From Shimia sp. Alg240-R146 (GTDB lineage: Bacteria; Pseudomonadota; Alphaproteobacteria; Rhodobacterales; Rhodobacteraceae), in NCBI RefSeq assembly GCF_947331465.1, contig NZ_CAMZOK010000002.1:310001-374000 (forward strand): DNA of 64,000 nt, given 5' to 3'. Both the position numbers and the translations under genes were made by a program. Numbering within the stretch: the first letter of the stretch is position 1; each line of letters starts with the position of its first letter. Of this stretch, positions 62,117 to 64,000 are shown in pieces. The notes below the pieces were generated by a model, which worked only from the letters and a program-made list of their open reading frames with translations, searched no databases and was not told the DNA's origin.

Positions 62117-63022
62117 ATGACAACAGAGCAAGGGTATAATCCGGTCAAAGGCGTCTTTTGGATGCTGGTCACAGGGCTGTGTTTTGTGGCGGTGACGGCA
62201 CTTGTGAAGATGGTCGGGCCACGCTTGCCAGCCGCGGAGACCGCGTTTTTGCGCTATGCGCTGGGCATCGTTTTTCTGATCCCGATGATCAAACCGATAT
62301 TGAACGCCAACCTGACCCGTCGTCAGGTGGGGCTGTTTGCGTCGCGTGGTGTTTTGCACACGTTGGGCGTGGTGCTTTGGTTCTTTGCCATGGCGCGCAT
62401 TCCGATCGCGGAAGTCACGGCGATGAACTATTTGTCGCCGGTTTATGTCACAGTCGGCGCTGCGCTTTTCCTTGGGGAGAAGTTGGCGGCGCGGCGGATT
62501 CTGGCGGTGGTGCTGGCGCTGATCGGGGTGTTGATCATCCTGCGTCCCGGATTTCGCGAGTTGAGCAGCGGGCACTTTGCCATGCTCATCACCGCGCTGA
62601 CGTTTGCAGGCGGCTACATCATCGCCAAGAAGCTGAGCGAAGAGGTCAGCGCGACCGTTGTTGTCGGCATGCTGTCGGTGACGGTCACGATCGGGTTGGC
62701 GCCTTTGGCAGCGGCGGTTTGGGTCACGCCGACATTGGGAGAACTGGGTATCCTGTTCGCGGTCGCATGTTTTGCGACGGCGGGGCATTACACCATGACG
62801 CTGGCCTTTGCGGCGGCGCCGATCACAGTCACCCAACCGGTGAGTTTTTTGCAAATGGTCTGGGCGGTTTTGCTTGGCTGGATTGGCTTTGGCGAGCAGC
62901 CGGATTTCTGGGTGATCGTGGGCGCGGGCGTAATCATTGCGGCGATCAGTTTCATCACGTGGCGCGAAGCAGTGATCAAGCGGCGACAAGTCACGCCTTT
63001 GGTAGGGCAAACCAAGGTCTAA
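62117..63022 (+). CDS. DMT superfamily (EamA) transporter
   Basis: 301 residues with ten hydrophobic helices in two EamA repeats. The first repeat contains GVFWMLVTGLCFVAVTALVKMVGPRLPAAETAFLRYALGIVFLIP and IAEVTAMNYLSPVYVTVGAALFLGEKLAARR; the second ends APITVTQPVSFLQMVWAVLLGWIGFGEQPD. It resembles RarD/RhaT-like permeases of roseobacters. Substrate unknown. Confidence 0.9.
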   Translation: MTTEQGYNPVKGVFWMLVTGLCFVAVTALVKMVGPRLPAAETAFLRYALGIVFLIPMIKPILNANLTRRQVGLFASRGVLHTLGVVLWFFAMARIPIAEVTAMNYLSPVYVTVGAALFLGEKLAARRILAVVLALIGVLIILRPGFRELSSGHFAMLITALTFAGGYIIAKKLSEEVSATVVVGMLSVTVTIGLAPLAAAVWVTPTLGELGILFAVACFATAGHYTMTLAFAAAPITVTQPVSFLQMVWAVLLGWIGFGEQPDFWVIVGAGVIIAAISFITWREAVIKRRQVTPLVGQTKV

Positions 63023-63080
63023 TCGGGCTTTGTGTTTAAAAGGCAATGGGTTAGGGTCCAAAAAGAGAGGGAGCGGTATC

Positions 63081-63734
63081 ATGAAAATTCAATTGGTAGC
63101 TTTGGCGGCGGCGTTGGGGCCGGCGGTTGCGATGGCGGGAAATATGTCGGTGGACACTGGCGCCGAAATGGGATCGCAGGGGGACCCGTACGAGGGTATG
63201 GTTCTTGTGCAGGAATGCATTTTCGAGACCGAAGATCCCTATTGCAGCTTTGTCGCCAACGGATCGACACTCTATGCCAGCATGGACGCGCCAACGCCGG
63301 GCTATGTTTTGGAGGCGATTGGCACGCTTTATCAGAATGCGCCGCTGATGCTGAAAGCGGATATCGTGTCGATGGGCGACATCACAGCGGATATCGCCAT
63401 TCACGCTTTTGAGCTCGACCCCGATCTGGACTGGTTCGCCGAAACTCGCGGATACTTGCAAGGCCGGTGGATGGCGGCGTCGGCGCCTGCTTACCAAAGC
63501 TATGTCAGCGGATCGGTGGTAACGGAGTATGTCGACGGGCAGGAGCAATCCCAATATGTGATGGAGCTGGCGCAGACGTGTGATGGTGCATCCGAGGCTG
63601 GGCCGGTGCTGATTGCCTGGGCCAATCCATGGGACACGCCGGCCTGTTTGTATCTGGACGCCGTGACGCCGGATCAAATGCGGGTGCGGCTGGTTGGCGG
63701 TGACGGTGCACAGGTGATCTACGTGCGGCCTTGA
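63081..63734 (+). CDS. Secreted protein of unknown function
   Basis: 217 residues. The signal peptide MKIQLVALAAALGPAVAMA precedes the mature GNMSVDTGAEMGSQGDPYEGM. Several cysteine residues (CIFETEDPYCSF; TCDGASEAGPVL; PACLYLDAVTPDQ) suggest disulfides. I find no known domain. AGAGGGAG before ATG 63081. It is convergent with the betI gene, which ends four bases beyond its stop. Confidence 0.75.
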   Translation: MKIQLVALAAALGPAVAMAGNMSVDTGAEMGSQGDPYEGMVLVQECIFETEDPYCSFVANGSTLYASMDAPTPGYVLEAIGTLYQNAPLMLKADIVSMGDITADIAIHAFELDPDLDWFAETRGYLQGRWMAASAPAYQSYVSGSVVTEYVDGQEQSQYVMELAQTCDGASEAGPVLIAWANPWDTPACLYLDAVTPDQMRVRLVGGDGAQVIYVRP

Positions 63735-63738
63735 TCCG

Positions 63739-64000
63739 CTAGGCGGCGTTGTCCAAAAGCAGCTTTGCAAACCGTCTGGCTTCTTTGCGTGCGGCAGTGG
63801 GGTCGAGCGTTTCGTTGGATTGAGCGGCCTCGAGCCAAACTCCATCCATATAGCTTTGCAGCGCTTCGCGCACGATCTCGCGCCGGTCGTCCGGCAATAG
63901 GCTGCGCAATTCGGACCGGAAATGCGACGTCACCCGTGCGCGGTTGATGCGGTGCAGTCGGGAAAGGCTGTCGACGTATGGCGCGTTGGCCCAAAACTGC
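63739..64000 (-). CDS. betI: TetR family choline-responsive repressor BetI, C-terminal part (5' end outside window)
   Basis: The minus frame is open from the window edge (64000) to TAG 63741-63739, about 86 residues. It reads FWANAPYVDSLSRLHRINRARVTSHFRSELRSLLP ... ALIDG-like YMDGVWLEAA and ends ARRFAKLLLDNAA, matching the BetI C-terminus closely. BetI represses glycine betaine synthesis genes and is released by choline. The bet genes would lie beyond the window. The DNA-binding part is not visible, so the symbol is inferred from the C-terminal match. Confidence 0.85.
   Translation of the reverse strand, partial: QFWANAPYVDSLSRLHRINRARVTSHFRSELRSLLPDDRREIVREALQSYMDGVWLEAAQSNETLDPTAARKEARRFAKLLLDNAA

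Noticed and set aside
61742..63082. 446-codon minus-strand frame opposite the pirin and DMT genes
   Set aside because: Opposite strand of two conserved genes; low-complexity His/Arg/Gln-rich product.

Overview
The window is chromosomal DNA of a marine alphaproteobacterium, most likely of the Roseobacter group (Rhodobacterales). This rests on GC-rich codon use, hisB/hisH and hisA/hisF/hisE separated by lineage-typical small genes, a MgtE transporter, an AceE-type pyruvate dehydrogenase whose E3 carries a lipoyl domain, membrane urate oxidase PuuD, PtsP, a TPR-sulfotransferase and a BetI regulator. The genus cannot be read from the sequence. I see no transposase, integrase, phage module, CRISPR array, toxin-antitoxin pair or rRNA; the only RNA gene I am sure of is tRNA-Tyr. 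It looks like ordinary core/flexible chromosome, not an island.

Layout. 0-4.7 kb: end of an SDR gene, tRNA-Tyr, rlmB, a CoA-binding protein, a membrane hybrid histidine kinase and a lipoprotein. 4.7-8.4 kb: hisE, hisF and hisA on the minus strand with small genes between, then a DUF2147 protein. 8.4-16.2 kb: peroxiredoxin with a divergent AraC regulator, an SLC13 permease, a DMT transporter, a YmdB-type phosphoesterase, two DUF333 lipoproteins, formyl-THF cyclo-ligase and mgtE. 16.3-21.0 kb: guanine deaminase, small genes, hisB, a DUF2306/TetR divergent pair with a clear operator cluster, and hisH. 21.3-27.0 kb: aceE-aceF-lpd operon behind a perfect 20-bp palindrome. 27.1-33.3 kb: purine catabolism (NCS2 permease, allA, puuE-uraD fusion, hiuH, LysR, puuD), followed by a phosphoglycolate phosphatase gene. 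34-39.6 kb: PA14 protein, SulP permease, AEC carrier, flavin reductase, GNAT and EcsC. 39.6-49.8 kb: ptsP, lysC, arsC-pyrD-DUF952, a 5'-nucleotidase, DUF1992, TPR-sulfotransferase and SRAP. 49.9-55.4 kb: allE with a hydroxyaspartate/D-threonine aldolase, a divergent GAPDH and maeB. 55.5-64 kb: a second SLC13 permease, yebC, opgC, argP/lysE, pirin, a DMT transporter, a secreted protein and the 3' part of betI.

How it fits together. Seven purine-degradation functions lie in three places (guaD; the uacT-type permease to puuD block; allE). With xanthine dehydrogenase and allantoate amidohydrolase, which are not in view, they would take guanine to glyoxylate, urea and ammonia. The aldolase beside allE could join glyoxylate to glycine. 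Pyruvate dehydrogenase, malic enzyme and GAPDH sit at the C3/C4/acetyl-CoA node.

The most unusual non-coding signals are an 11-nt tandem-repeat element in three intergenic gaps, a second REP-like element in two gaps, a three-box operator between the DUF2306 and TetR genes, and the palindrome before aceE.
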